NCBI GenBank assembly: GCA_964019135.1
Contig: OZ025253.1
Location: 441,501-505,500, forward strand
DNA length: 64,000 nt
Direction of reading: 5' to 3'
Source of the DNA: Arenicola marina
Taxonomy: Eukaryota; Annelida; Polychaeta; Arenicolidae
Part shown: piece after piece, positions 23,632 to 34,605 of the stretch
Layout: each line of letters begins with the position of its first letter
How positions within the stretch are numbered: the first letter of the stretch is position 1
The notes under the pieces: generated by a model
What the model was told of the DNA's origin: nothing
Database searches by the model: none
The model's input: the letters and a program-made list of their open reading frames with translations, nothing else
Position numbers and translations under genes: made by a program

Positions 23632-25460
23632 GTAAGCGCCAGACTGGTTGTAGACCCCACCCCCACCGCCCCTACCCCTCGCAGACCACTGCAGCAGTGG
23701 TCGGTAAGCGCCAGACTGGTTGTAGACCCCACCCCCACCGTCCCTACTCCTCGCAGACCCCTGTAGCAGTGGTCGGTAAGCGCCAGACTGGTTGTAGACC
23801 CCACCCCCACCGCCCCTACCCCTCGCAGACCACTGCAGCAGTGGTCGGTAAGCGCCAGACTGGTTGTAGACCCCACCCCCACCGCCCCTACCCCTCGCAG
23901 ACCACTGCAGCAGTGGTCGGTAAGCGCCAGACTGGTTGTAGACCCCACCCCCACCGCCCCTACCCCTCGCAGACCACTGCAGCAGTGGTCGGTAAGCGCC
24001 AGACTGGTTGTAGACCCCACCCCCACCGCCCCTACCCCTCGCAGACCACTGCAGCAGTGGTCGGTAAGCGCCAGACTGGTTGTAGACCCCACCCCCACCG
24101 TCCCTACCCCTCGCAGACCACTGCAGCAGTGGTCGGTAAGCGCCAGACTGGTTGTAGACCCCACCCCCACCGCCCCTACCCCTCGCAGACCACTGCAGCA
24201 GTGCTCGGTAAGCGCCAGACTGGTTGTAGACCCCACCCCCACCGTCCCTACCCCTCGCAGACCACTGCAGCAGTGGTCGGTAAGCGCCAGACTGGTTGTA
24301 GACCCCACCCCCACCGCACCTACCCCTCGCAGACCGCTGCAGCAGTGGTCGCTAAGCGCCAGACTGGTTGTAGACCCCACCCCCACCGCCCCTACCCCTC
24401 GCAGACCCCTGTAGCAGTGGTCGGTAAGCGCCAGACTGGTTGTAGACCCCACCCCCACCGTCCCTACCCCTCGCAGACCACTGCAGCAGTGGTCGGTAAG
24501 CGCCAGACTGGTTGTAGACCCCACCCCCACCGTCCCTACCCCTCGCAGACCACTGCAGCAGTGGTCGGTAAGCGCCAGACTGGTTGTAGACCCCACCCCC
24601 ACCGTCCCTACCCCTCGCAGACCACTGCAGCAGTGATCGGTAAGCGCCAGACTGGTTGTAGACCCCACCCCCACCGCCCCTACCCCTCGCAGACCACTGC
24701 AGCAGTGGTCGGTAAGCGCCAGACTGGTTGTAGACCCCACCCCAACCGCCCCTACCCCTCGCAGACCACTGCAGCAGTGGTCGGTAAGCGCCAGACTGGT
24801 TGTAGACCCCACCCCCACCGCCCCTACCCCTCGCAGACCACTGCAGCAGTGGTCGGTAAGCGCCAGACTGGTTGTAGACCCCACCCCCACCGTCCCTACC
24901 CCTCGCAGACCACTGCAGCAGTGGTCGGTAGGCGCCAGACTGGTTGTAGACCCCACCCCCACCGTCCCTACCCCTCGCAGACCACTGCAGCAGTGGTCGG
25001 TAAGCGCCAGACTGGTTGTAGACCCCACCCCCACCGTCCCTACCCCTCGCAGACCACTGCAGCAGTGGTCGGTAAGCGCCAGACTGGTTGTAGACCCCAC
25101 CCCCACCGCCCCTACCCCTCGCAGACCACTGCAGCAGTGGTCGGTAAGCGCCAGACTGGTTGTAGACCTCACCCCCACCGCCCCTACCCCTCGCAGACCC
25201 CTGTAGAAGGGGTCGGTAAGCGCCAGACTGGTTGTAGACCCCACCCCCACCGTCCCTACCCCTCGCAGACCACTGCAGCAGTGGTCGGTAAGCGCCAGAC
25301 TGGTTGTAGACCCCACCCCCACCGTCCCTACCCCTCGCAGACCTCTGCAGCAGTGGTCGGTAAGCGCCAGACTGGTTGTAGACCCCACCCCCACCGTCCC
25401 TACCCCTCGCAGACCTCTGCAGCAGTGGTCGGTAAGCGCCAGACTGGTTGTAGACCCCAC
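23581..25460. repeat. 72-bp minisatellite spanning the exon C/intron 3 boundary
   Basis: About 26 copies of a 72-bp unit (24 codons). Each copy has a C-rich tract ending CTACCCCTCGCAG (acceptor-like), then ACCACTGCAGCAGTGGTCG (exon end), then GTAAGCGCCAGACTGGTTG (donor and intron start). The first copy is the real end of exon C, with CTCTGCAG where most others have CACTGCAG. Because the unit is a multiple of three and has few stops, long ORFs run through it on both strands; these are not genes. A few copies have CCCCTGTAG, which puts a stop in the coding frame, the first at 23764. Confidence 0.96.
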
Positions 25461-25540
25461 CGAACCCACGCGCGTCGCGCGGAACCTGCATTCTGTTGTA
25501 ATCTAATAGAATATTAGTACAATAGTATAGAACTGACGAC

Positions 25541-28500
25541 GATAGCCCATTGTCTGTTGACGGTCCTCACACAAGTACTTACACGTGATAGCCCATTGTC
25601 TGTTGGCGGTCCTCACACAAGTACTTACACGTCATAGCCCATTGTCTGTTGGCGGTCCTCACACAAGTACTCACACGTCATAGCCCATTGTCTGTTGACG
25701 GTCCTCACACAAGTACTTACACGTAATAGCCCATTGTCTGTTGGCGGTCCTCACACAAGTACTTACACGTCATAGCCCATTGTCTGTTGGCGGTCCTCAC
25801 ACAAGTACTTACACGTCATAGCCCATTGTCTGTTGACGGTCCTCACACAAGTACTTACACGTGATAGCCCATTGTCTGTTGACGGTCCTCACACAAGTAC
25901 TCACACGTCATAGCCCATTGTCTGTTGGCGGTCCTCACACAAGTACTTACACGTGATAGCCCATTGTCTGTTGACGGTCCTCACACAAGTACTTACACGT
26001 GATAGCCCATTGTCTGTTGGCGGTCCTCACACAAGTACTTACACGTGATAGCCCATTGTCTGTTGGCGGTCCTCACACAAGTACTTACACGTGATAGCCC
26101 ATTGTCTGTTAGCGGTCCTCACACAAGTACTTACACGTGATAGCCCATTGTCTGTTGACGGTCCTCACACAAGTACTTACACGTGATAGCCCATTGTCTG
26201 CTGGCGGTCCTCACACAAGTACTTACACGTGATAGCCTAGTGTCTGTTGACGGTCCTCACACAAGTACTTACACGTCATAGCCCATTGTCTGTTGGCGGT
26301 CCTCACACAAGTACTTACACGTGATAGCCTAGTGTCTGTTGACGGTCCTCACACAAGTACTTACACGTCATAGCCCATTGTCTGTTGGCGGTCCTCACAC
26401 AAGTACTTACACGTCATAGCCCATTGTCTGTTGGCGGTCCTCACACAAGTACTCACACGTGATAGCCCATTGTCTGTTGACGGTCCTCACACAAGTACTT
26501 ACACGTCATAGCCCATTGTCTGTTGGCGGTCCTCACACAAGTACTTACACGTGATAGCCTAGTGTCAGTTGACGGTCCTCACACAAGTACTTACGCGTCA
26601 TAGCCCATTGTCTGTTGGCGGTCCTCACACAAGTATTCACACGTGATAGCCCATTGTCTGCTAGCGGTCCTCTTCAAGTACTCACACGTCATAGCCCATT
26701 GTCTGTTAGCGGTCCTCACACAAGTACTCACACGTGATAGCCCATTGTCTGTTGACGGTCCTCACACAAGTACTCACACGTGATAGCCCATTGTCTGTTA
26801 GCGGTCCTCACACAAGTACTCACACGTCATAGCCCATTGTCTGTTGACGGTCCTCACACAAGTACTCACACGTGATAGCCCATTATCTGTTGGCGGTCCT
26901 CACACAAGTACTCACACGTGATAGCCCATTGTCTGTTAGCGGTCCTCACACAAGTACTTACACGTCATAGCCCATTGTCTGTTGGCGGTCCTCACACAAG
27001 TACTCACACGTGATAGCCCATTGTCTGTTGACGGTCCTCACACAAGTACTCACACGTCATAACCCATTGTCTGTTGACGGTCCTCACACAAGTACTTACA
27101 CGTGATAGCCCATTGTCTGTTGGCGGTCCTCACACAAGTACTTACACGTGATAGCCCATTGTCTGTTGACGGTCCTCACACAAGTACTCACACGTCATAG
27201 CCCATTGTCTGTTGACGGTCCTCACACAAGTACTCACACGTCATAGCCCATTGTCTGTTGGCGGTCCTCACACAAGTACTTACACGTGATAGCCCATTGT
27301 CTGTTGAGGGTCCTCACACAAGTACTTACACGTCATAGCCCATTGTCTGTTGGCGGTCCTCACACAAGTACTTACACGTGATAGCCCATTGTCTGTTGAC
27401 GGTCCTCACACAATACTTACACGTGATAGCCCATTGTCTGTTGGCGGTCCTCACACAAGTACTTACACGTCATAGCCCATTGTCTGTTGGCGGTCCTCAC
27501 ACAAGTACTCACACGTCATAGCCCATTGTCTGTTGACGGTCCTCGCACAAGTACTCACACGTGATAGCCCATTGTCTGTTAGCGGTCCTCACACAAGTAC
27601 TCACACGTCATAGCCCATTGTCTGTTGACGGTCCTCACACAAGTACTCACACGTGATAGCCCATTGTCTGTTGGCGGTCCTCACACAAGTACTCACACGT
27701 GATAGCCCATTGTCTGTTAGCGGTGCTCACACAAGTACTCACACGTCATGGCCCATTGTCTGTTAGCGGTCCTCACACAAGTACTTACACGTGATAGCCT
27801 AGTGTCTGTTGACGGTCCTCACACAAGTACTTACACGTGATAGCCTAGTGTCTGTTGACGGTCCTCACACAAGTACTTACACGTGATAGCCCATTGTCTG
27901 TTGGCGGTCCTCACACAAGTACTTACACGTGATAGCCCATTGTCTGTTAGCGGTCCTCACACAAGTACTTACACGTGACAGCCCATTGTCTGTTGGCGGT
28001 CCTCACACAAGTACTTACACGTGATAGCCCATTGTCTGTTAGCGGTCCTCACACAAGTACTTACACGTGATAGCCCATTGTCTGTTGGCGGTCCTCACAC
28101 AAGTACTTACACGTCATAGCCCATTGTCTGTTAGCGGTCCTCACACAAGTACTTACACGTCATAGCCCATTGTCTGTTAGCGCTCCTCACACAAGTACTC
28201 ACACGTGATAGCCTAGTGTCTGTTAGCGGTCCTCACCCAAGTACTCACACGTGATAGCCCATTGTTTGTTGGCGGTCCTCACACAAGTACTTACACGTGA
28301 TAGCCTAGTGTCTGTTGACGGTCCTTACACAAGTACTTACACGTGATAGTCTAGTGTCTGTTGGCGGTCCTCACCCAAGTACTCACACGTCATAGCCCAT
28401 TGTCTGTTGACGGTCCTCACACAAGTACTTACACGTGATAGCCCATTGTTTGTTGGCGGTCCTCACACAAGTACTTACACGTGATACCTTAGTGTCTGTT

Positions 28501-29754
28501 AGCGGTTCTCACACAAGTACTTACACATGACAGTCTAGTGTCTGTTAGCGGTCCTCACCCAAGTACTCACACGTGATAGCCCATTGTTTGTTGGCGGTCC
28601 TCACACAAGTACTTACACATGACAGTCTAGTGTCTGTTAGCGGTCCTCACACAAGTACTTACACGTGATAGCCTAGTGTCTGTTAGCGGGCCTCACACAA
28701 GTACTTACACATGACAGTCTAGTGTCTGTTAGCGGTCCTCGCACAAGTACTTACACGTGATAGCCTAGTGTCTGTTAGCGGTCCTCACACAAGTACTTAC
28801 ACGTGATAGCCTAGTGTCTGTTAGCGGTCCTCACACAAGTACTTACACGTGATAGTCTAGTGTCTGTTAGCGGTCCTTACACAAGTACTTACACATGATA
28901 GCCTAGTGTCTGTTGGCGGTCCCCACACAAGTACTTACACATGACAATCTAGTGTCTGTTAGCGGTCCTCGCACAAGTACTTACACGTGATAGCCTAGTG
29001 TCTGTTAGCGGTCCTCACACAAGTACTTACACGTGATAGCCTAGTGTCTGTTAGCGGTCCTCACACAAGTACTTACACGTGATAGCCTAATGTCTGTTGG
29101 CGGTCCTTACACAAGTACTTACATGTGATAGCCTAGTGTCTGTTGGCGGTCCTTACACAAGTACTTACACGTGATAGTCTAGTGTCTGTTAGCGGTCCTC
29201 ACCCAAGTACTCACACGTGATAGCCTAATGTCTGTTGGCGGTCCTCACACAAGTACTCACACGTGATAGCCTAGTGTCTGTTAGCGGGCCTCACACAACT
29301 ACTCACACGTGACAGTCTAGTGTCTGTTGGCGGTCTTCACACAACTACTTACACGTGGCAGTCGAGTGTGTGTTAGCGGTCCTCACACAAGTACTGACAC
29401 GTGATAGCCTAGTGTCTGTTAGCGGGCCTCACACAAGTACTTACACGTGATAGCCCATTGTCTGTTGGCGGTCCTCACACAAGTACTTACGCGTGATAGC
29501 CTAGTGTCTGTTGACGGTCCTCACACAAGTACTTACACGTGATAGTCTAGTGTCTGTTAGCGGTCCTTACACAAGTACTTACACGTGAAAGTCTAGTGTC
29601 AGTTAGCAGTCCTCACACAAGTACTTACACGTGATAGCCTAGTGTCTGTTGGCGGTCCCTACACAAGTACTCACACGTGATAGTCTAGTGTCTGTTAGCG
29701 GTCCTTAAACAAATACTCACACGTGATAGTCTAGTGTCTGTTAGCGGTCCTCAC
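25541..29754. repeat. 46-bp minisatellite in intron 3, about 91 copies
   Basis: Unit GATAGCCCATTGTCTGTTGG, CGGTCCTCACACAAGTACTT, ACACGT. Positions after ACACGT alternate between GAT and CAT, so units carry either the E-box CACGTG or the ATF/CRE-like ACGTCA. Variants are polarised: the left part has GCCCATTG, while from about 28.5 kb GCCTAGTG and TCTAGTG dominate. It shares its core TGTCTGTTGGCGGTCC with the 43-bp array to its right, so the two are related. Bases 25461-25540 are a short unique spacer. Confidence 0.95.
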
Positions 29755-31508
29755 AAGAGTCCTGACTGGCTGCCTTCTGTCTGTTGACGGTCCTCACACG
29801 AGTCCTGACTGGCTGCCTTCTGTCTGTTGGCGGTCCTCACACGAGTCCTGACTGGCTGCCTTCTGTCTGTTGGCGGTCCTCACACGAGTCCTGACTGGCT
29901 GCCTTCCGTCTGTTGGCGGTCCTCACACGAGTTCTGACTGGCTGCCTTCTGTCCGTTGGCGGTCCTCACACGAGTCCTGACTGGCTGCCTTCTGTCTGTT
30001 AGCGGTCCTCACACGAGTCCTGACTGGCTGCCTTCTGTCTGTTGGCGGTCCTCACACGAGTCCTGACTGGCTGCCTTCTGTCTGTTGGCGGTCCTCACAC
30101 GAGTCCTGACTGGCTGCCTTCTGTCTGTTGACGGTCCTCACACGAGTCCTGACTGGCTGCCTTCTGTCTGTTGACGGTCCTCACACGAGTCCTGACTGGC
30201 TGCCTTCTGTCCGTTGGCGGTCCTCACACGAGTCCTGACTGGCTGCCTTCTGTCTGTTAGCGGTCCTCACACGAGTCCTGACTGGCTGCCTTCTGTCTGT
30301 TGGCGGTCCTCACACGAGTCCTGACTGGCTGCCTTCTGTCTGTTGGCGGTCCTCACACGACTCCTGACTGGCTGCCTTCTGTCTGTTGACGGTCCTCACA
30401 CGAGTCCTGACTGGCTGCCTTTGTATGTTGGCGGTTCTCACACGAGTCCTGACTGGCTGCCTTCTGTCTGTTGACGGTCCTCACACGAGTCCTGACTGGC
30501 TGCCTTCTGGCCGTTGGCGGTCCTCACACGACTCCTGACTGGCTGCCTTCTGTCTGTTGACGGTCCTCACACGAGTCCTGACTGGCTGCCTTCTGTCCGT
30601 TGGCGGTCCTCACACGAGTGCTGACTGGCGGCCTTCTGTCTGTTAGCGGTCCTCACACGAGTCCTGACTGGCTGCCTTCTGTCCGTTGGCGGTCCTCACA
30701 CGAGCCCTGACTGGCTGCCTTTGTCTGTTGGCGGTCCGCACACGAGTCCTGACTGGCTGCCTTCTGTCTGTTAGCGGTCCTCACACGAGTCCTGACTGGC
30801 TGCCTTCTGTCTGTTGACGGTCCTCACACGAGTCCTGACTGGCTGCCTTTGTCTGTTGGCGGTCCTCACACGAGTCCTGACTGGCTGCCTTTGTCTGTTG
30901 GCGGTCCTCACACGAGTCCTGACTGGCTTGCTTTTGTCTGTTGGCGGTCCTCACACGAGTCCTGACTGGCTGCCTTCTGTCAGTTGGCGGTCCTCACACG
31001 AGTCTTGACTGGCTGCCTTCTGTCTGTTGACGGTCCTCACACGAGTCCTGACTGGCTGCCTTCTGTCTGTTGGCAGTCCTCACACGAGTCCTGACTGGCT
31101 GCCTTCTGTCTGTTAGCGGTCCTCACACGAGTCCTGACTGGCTGCCTTCTGTCTGTTGGCGGTCCTCACACGAGTCCTGACTGGCTGCCTTCTGTCTGTT
31201 GGCGGTCCTCACACGACTCCTGACTGGCTGCCTTCTGTCTGTTGACGGTCCTCACACGAGTGCTGACTGGCTGCCTTCTGTCCGTTGGCGGTCCTCACAC
31301 GAGTGCTGACTGGCTGCCTTCTGTCCGTTGGCGGTCCTCACACGAGTCCTGACTGGCTGCCTTCTGTCTGTTAGCGGTCCTCACACGAGTCCTGACTGGC
31401 TGCCTTCTGTCTGTTGGCGGTCCTCACACGAGCCCTGACTGGCTGCCTTTGTCTGTTGGCGGTCCGCACACGAGTCCTGACTGGCTGCCTTTTGTCTGTT
31501 GCAGGTCC
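29755..31508. repeat. 43-bp minisatellite copying the last 3' splice site
   Basis: About 40 copies of a 43-bp unit, CCTGACTGGCTGCCTTCTGT then CTGTTGGCGGTCCTCACACG, AGT. The final copy is the genuine acceptor: CCTGACTGGCTGCCTTTTGT, CTGTTGCAG, then exon bases GTCC at 31505-31508. Units thus repeat a branch-point-like CTGAC, the pyrimidine tract and the first four bases of exon D. Most have TTGGCGG or TTGACGG where the true site has TTGCAGG. Some have TTAGCGG, which is a shifted AG, and one (near 31071) has GGCAG. Confidence 0.95.
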
Positions 31509-31696
31509 AGGAGGTGTACGACTTCATCAACCACCTGCCAGGATGCGCTATGTACGCCGAGGAGTTTAACCGACAGGAGATCGACGGTCAGGCCCTCATG
31601 TTACTGAAGGAAGACCACCTGATGACCACCATGAGCATCAAACTTGGACCTGCACTCAAGATTTGCGCCAAAATCAACACCCTCAAAGATGACTAG
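31505..31696 (+). CDS. PHC: Polyhomeotic-like gene, exon D (C-terminal SAM domain)
   Basis: Last coding exon, 63 codons and a TAG stop at 31694-31696. It reads VQEVYDFINHLPGC, then EIDGQALMLLKEDHL, then IKLGPALKI and ends INTLKDD. With the WS supplied by exon C this is a complete SAM domain of the Polyhomeotic class, close in spacing and motifs to PHC1-3 and Drosophila Ph. The Ph SAM forms head-to-tail polymers that cluster PRC1 on chromatin; the EIDG and KLGPALKI motifs of the family fold are present. The acceptor is CTGTTGCAG. The stop lies a few residues after the last SAM helix, the usual C-terminus for PHC proteins. Confidence 0.95.
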   Translation, partial: VQEVYDFINHLPGCAMYAEEFNRQEIDGQALMLLKEDHLMTTMSIKLGPALKICAKINTLKDD

Positions 31697-32003
31697 AAGA
31701 CGCTCGCCCTCTGCCTGACAAGTGACGAGCCGTCTGGGTCCACTCTGGGTTGGGGCTGGGCGTGAGGGGCGCAGGTCATTGCCCCGCCCTCTCCCCTACC
31801 CACCAACACACACACAATCTCGCTCTTTACCGTCATGTATTCACTCGGTTGACCCAGCAAGGACTGCCCCTCATATGTGTCCGTACTCGAAATTTATCAA
31901 TTTAATTTCAATGCCGCTGATGTAGTATGATCAAAAGTTGAAGATCCGTCTTTAAAATGGCTGCTAACATGTCGGTGTTACGATTCGTTTTAAAACTGGT
32001 TCC

Positions 32004-33535
32004 CTGATGTAGTGTGATCACATTCTAAGAATAATTCGTAAACTGGTTCCCTGATGTAGTGTGATCACATGCTAAGAATAATTCGTAAACTGGTTCCCTG
32101 ATGTAGTGTGATCACATGCTAAGAATGCTTCATAAACTGGTTCCCTGATGTAGTGTGATCACATTCTAAGAATAATTCGTAAACCTTTTCCCTGATGTAG
32201 TGTGATCACATGCTAAGAATAATTCGTAAAACTGGTTCCCTGATGTAGTGTGATCACATTCTAAGAATAATTCGTAAACTGGTTCCCTGATGTAGTGTGA
32301 TCACATTCTAAGAATAATTCGTAAACTGGTTCCCTGATGTAGTGTGATCACATTCTAAGAATAATTCGTAAACCTTTTCCCTGATGTAGTGTGATCACAT
32401 GCTAAGAATAATTCGTAAACTGGTTCCCTGATGTAGTGTGATCACATTCTAAGAATAATTCGTAAACTGGTTCCTTGATGTAGTGTGATCACATTCTAAA
32501 AATAATTCGTAAACTGGTTCCCTGATGTAGTGTGATCACATTCTAAGAATAATTCGTAAACCTTTTCCCTGATGTAGTGTGATCACATTCTAAGAATAAT
32601 TCGTAAACTGGTTCCCTGATGTAGTGTGATCACATTCTAAGAATAATTCGTAAACTGGTTCCCTGATGTAGTGTGATCACATTCTAAGAATAATTCGTAA
32701 ACTGGTTCCCTGATGTAGTGTGATCACATGCTAAGAATGCTTCGTAAAACTGGTTCCCTGATGTAGTGTGATCACATTCTAAGAATAATTCGTAAACTGG
32801 TTCCCTGATGTAGTGTGATCACATGCTAAGAATAATTCGTAAACTGGTTCCCTGATGTAGTGTGATCACATGCTAAGAATGCTTCATAAACTGGTTCCCT
32901 GATGTAGTGTGATCACATTCTAAGAATAATTCGTAAACCTTTTCCCTGATGTAGTGTGATCACATGCTAAGAATAATTCGTAAAACTGGTTCCCTGATGT
33001 AGTGTGATCACATTCTAAGAATAATTCGTAAACTGGTTCCCTGATGTAGTGTGATCACATTCTAAGAATAATTCGTAAACTGGTTCCCTGATGTAGTGTG
33101 ATCACATTCTAAGAATAATTCGTAAACCTTTTCCCTGATGTAGTGTGATCACATGCTAAGAATAATTCGTAAACTGGTTCCCTGATGTAGTGTGATCACA
33201 TTCTAAGAATAATTCGTAAACTGGTTCCTTGATGTAGTGTGATCACATTCTAAAAATAATTCGTAAACTGGTTCCCTGATGTAGTGTGATCACATTCTAA
33301 GAATAATTCGTAAACCGTTTCCCTGATGTAGTGTGATCACATTCTAAGAATAATTCGTAAACTGGTTCCCTGATGTAGTGTGATCACATTCTAAGAATAA
33401 TTCGTAAACTGGTTCCCTGATGTAGTGTGATTACATGCTAAGAATAATTCCTAAACTGGTTCCCTGATGTAGTGTGATCACATGCTAAGAATGCTTCGTA
33501 AAACTGGTTCCCTGATGTAGTGTGATCACATGTTC
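32004..33535. repeat. 47-bp tandem array in the 3' UTR, about 32 copies
   Basis: Unit CTGATGTAGTGTGATCACAT, then TCTAAGAATAATTCGTAAAC, then TGGTTCC. Each unit has the perfect palindrome TGTGATCACA. A degenerate copy (CTGATGTAGTATGATC) precedes the array at about 31917. Variant order repeats: TGCTTCATAAACTGG appears at about 32126 and again 754 bp later, so the second half is a duplicate of the first. Confidence 0.93.
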
Positions 33536-33699
33536 GAACGGATTTATAAACATGTTTCTCTGTACGTGGCATGATAATGTTTTGAAATTACTTCATGGAC
33601 CTGTGTTTTGGTATTATAGTGTACTCACATGTTAAAGATCCTTCATAAAAAGCTTCATCGTAAGTTAAGGATTCTTTATTATGATGTACTCTGAAATAG

Positions 33700-33935
33700 C
33701 TTTACTTGTTCAGTCTGTGTTGGCCTTGGGTTTACTAGTTCAGTCTGTGCTTGCCAAGGCTTACTTGTTCAGTCTGTGCTTGCCAAGGCTTTACTTGTTC
33801 AGTCTGTGCTTGCCAAGGCTTTACTTGTTCAGTCTGTGCTTGCCAAGGCTTTACTTGTTCAGTCTGTGCTTGCCAAGGCTTTACTTGTTCAGTCTGTGCT
33901 TGCCAAGGCTTTACTTGTTCAGTCTGTGCTTGCTT
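33700..33935. repeat. 30-bp tandem array in the 3' UTR, about 8 copies
   Basis: Unit TTTACTTGTTCAGTCTGTGC then TTGCCAAGGC, with the first two copies diverged. Its length is a multiple of three, so short repetitive ORFs appear on the + strand; they are not supported as coding. Confidence 0.9.
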
Positions 33936-34579
33936 GTATTCAGTACCCGAGATTATAATAGACGGGGGGGGGGGGTCGTTTATGACCGCTAGGGGAGGGG
34001 GAGCATTTTCTAAAGTGGTTTGATTGAGCCTATGATGTTGTTAGGTCAGGTGGCTCATGGTGTGGGGGTAAGGTATGACCGAATCCCTATCATTCTCTCA
34101 TCAGAGGACCTAGTATAGACTAATAGTGGTCGGAATATGGTCGTTTTGAGAAGAGAGCATTGGTCTGCTAGGGGGGGGGGGGCTATGGTTGATGCCCCGT
34201 ACGGATTTACCCTGGAGAATGTTTAGACAAGCCATAGACTTGCCTTCATGCTTGTTTTTAGGTTCTAGTATGTTGCAACCAGATCCTTGTGAAGCTTACA
34301 ATTTAATGAGTGTTCATTGTGTCCTCTGTGTACAGACTAAGCTACACACTGTATTTGTGAATCCTTGGTTTACCAATGCTTCGTTCGTAAATGTAAAAAC
34401 TATTGTTTATATCCTGGTATCGTTTGTATCTGTGACCACGTGGGTCGCTCGTATCACACGCGCAAGAAAACCGTTAAATGAATATTGTTCAGTTATAGTA
34501 ACATAATTTGCATCCATCAAATCGACTACATCGTCATTATATCGTAATCTTCAACTGGATCACTCCATTATGCTATGAT

Positions 34580-34585
34580 AATAAA
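34580..34585 (+). terminator. Candidate poly(A) signal AATAAA
   Basis: Canonical hexamer in TATGATAATAAACTTCATG, about 2.9 kb after the SAM stop codon. A T-rich stretch with TTATTATTTCG follows at about 34620. It is the first canonical signal seen on this strand after the stop. Confidence 0.5.
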
Positions 34586-34605
34586 CTTCATGTCTGACTC
34601 AGTAA

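Larger units (their letters stand above)
31697..34605 (+). other. 3' UTR of the Polyhomeotic-like gene (inferred)
   Basis: From the SAM stop codon to just past the first AATAAA (34580). It holds a 47-bp array and a 30-bp array (listed separately). Unique AT-rich sequence surrounds them, along with poly-G runs at about 33963 and 34170. No further coding exon is recognisable. The extent is inferred from the poly(A) signal only; an earlier non-canonical site or a spliced 3' UTR is possible. Confidence 0.55.

Noticed and set aside
23235-25517. ORFs of 744 and 630 codons over the 72-bp array
   Set aside because: The unit is a multiple of three with few stops, so both strands stay open. Only the exon C part has independent support (splice sites, phase, PHC context).
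25541-29754. CRISPR-like array
   Set aside because: There are no unique spacers between repeats, and the array sits in an intron of an animal gene.
33681-34023. Repetitive ORFs (LFSLCLPRLY and FTCSVCACQG) in the 30-bp array
   Set aside because: Two frames are equally open because the unit is a multiple of three; the array lies within the likely 3' UTR.
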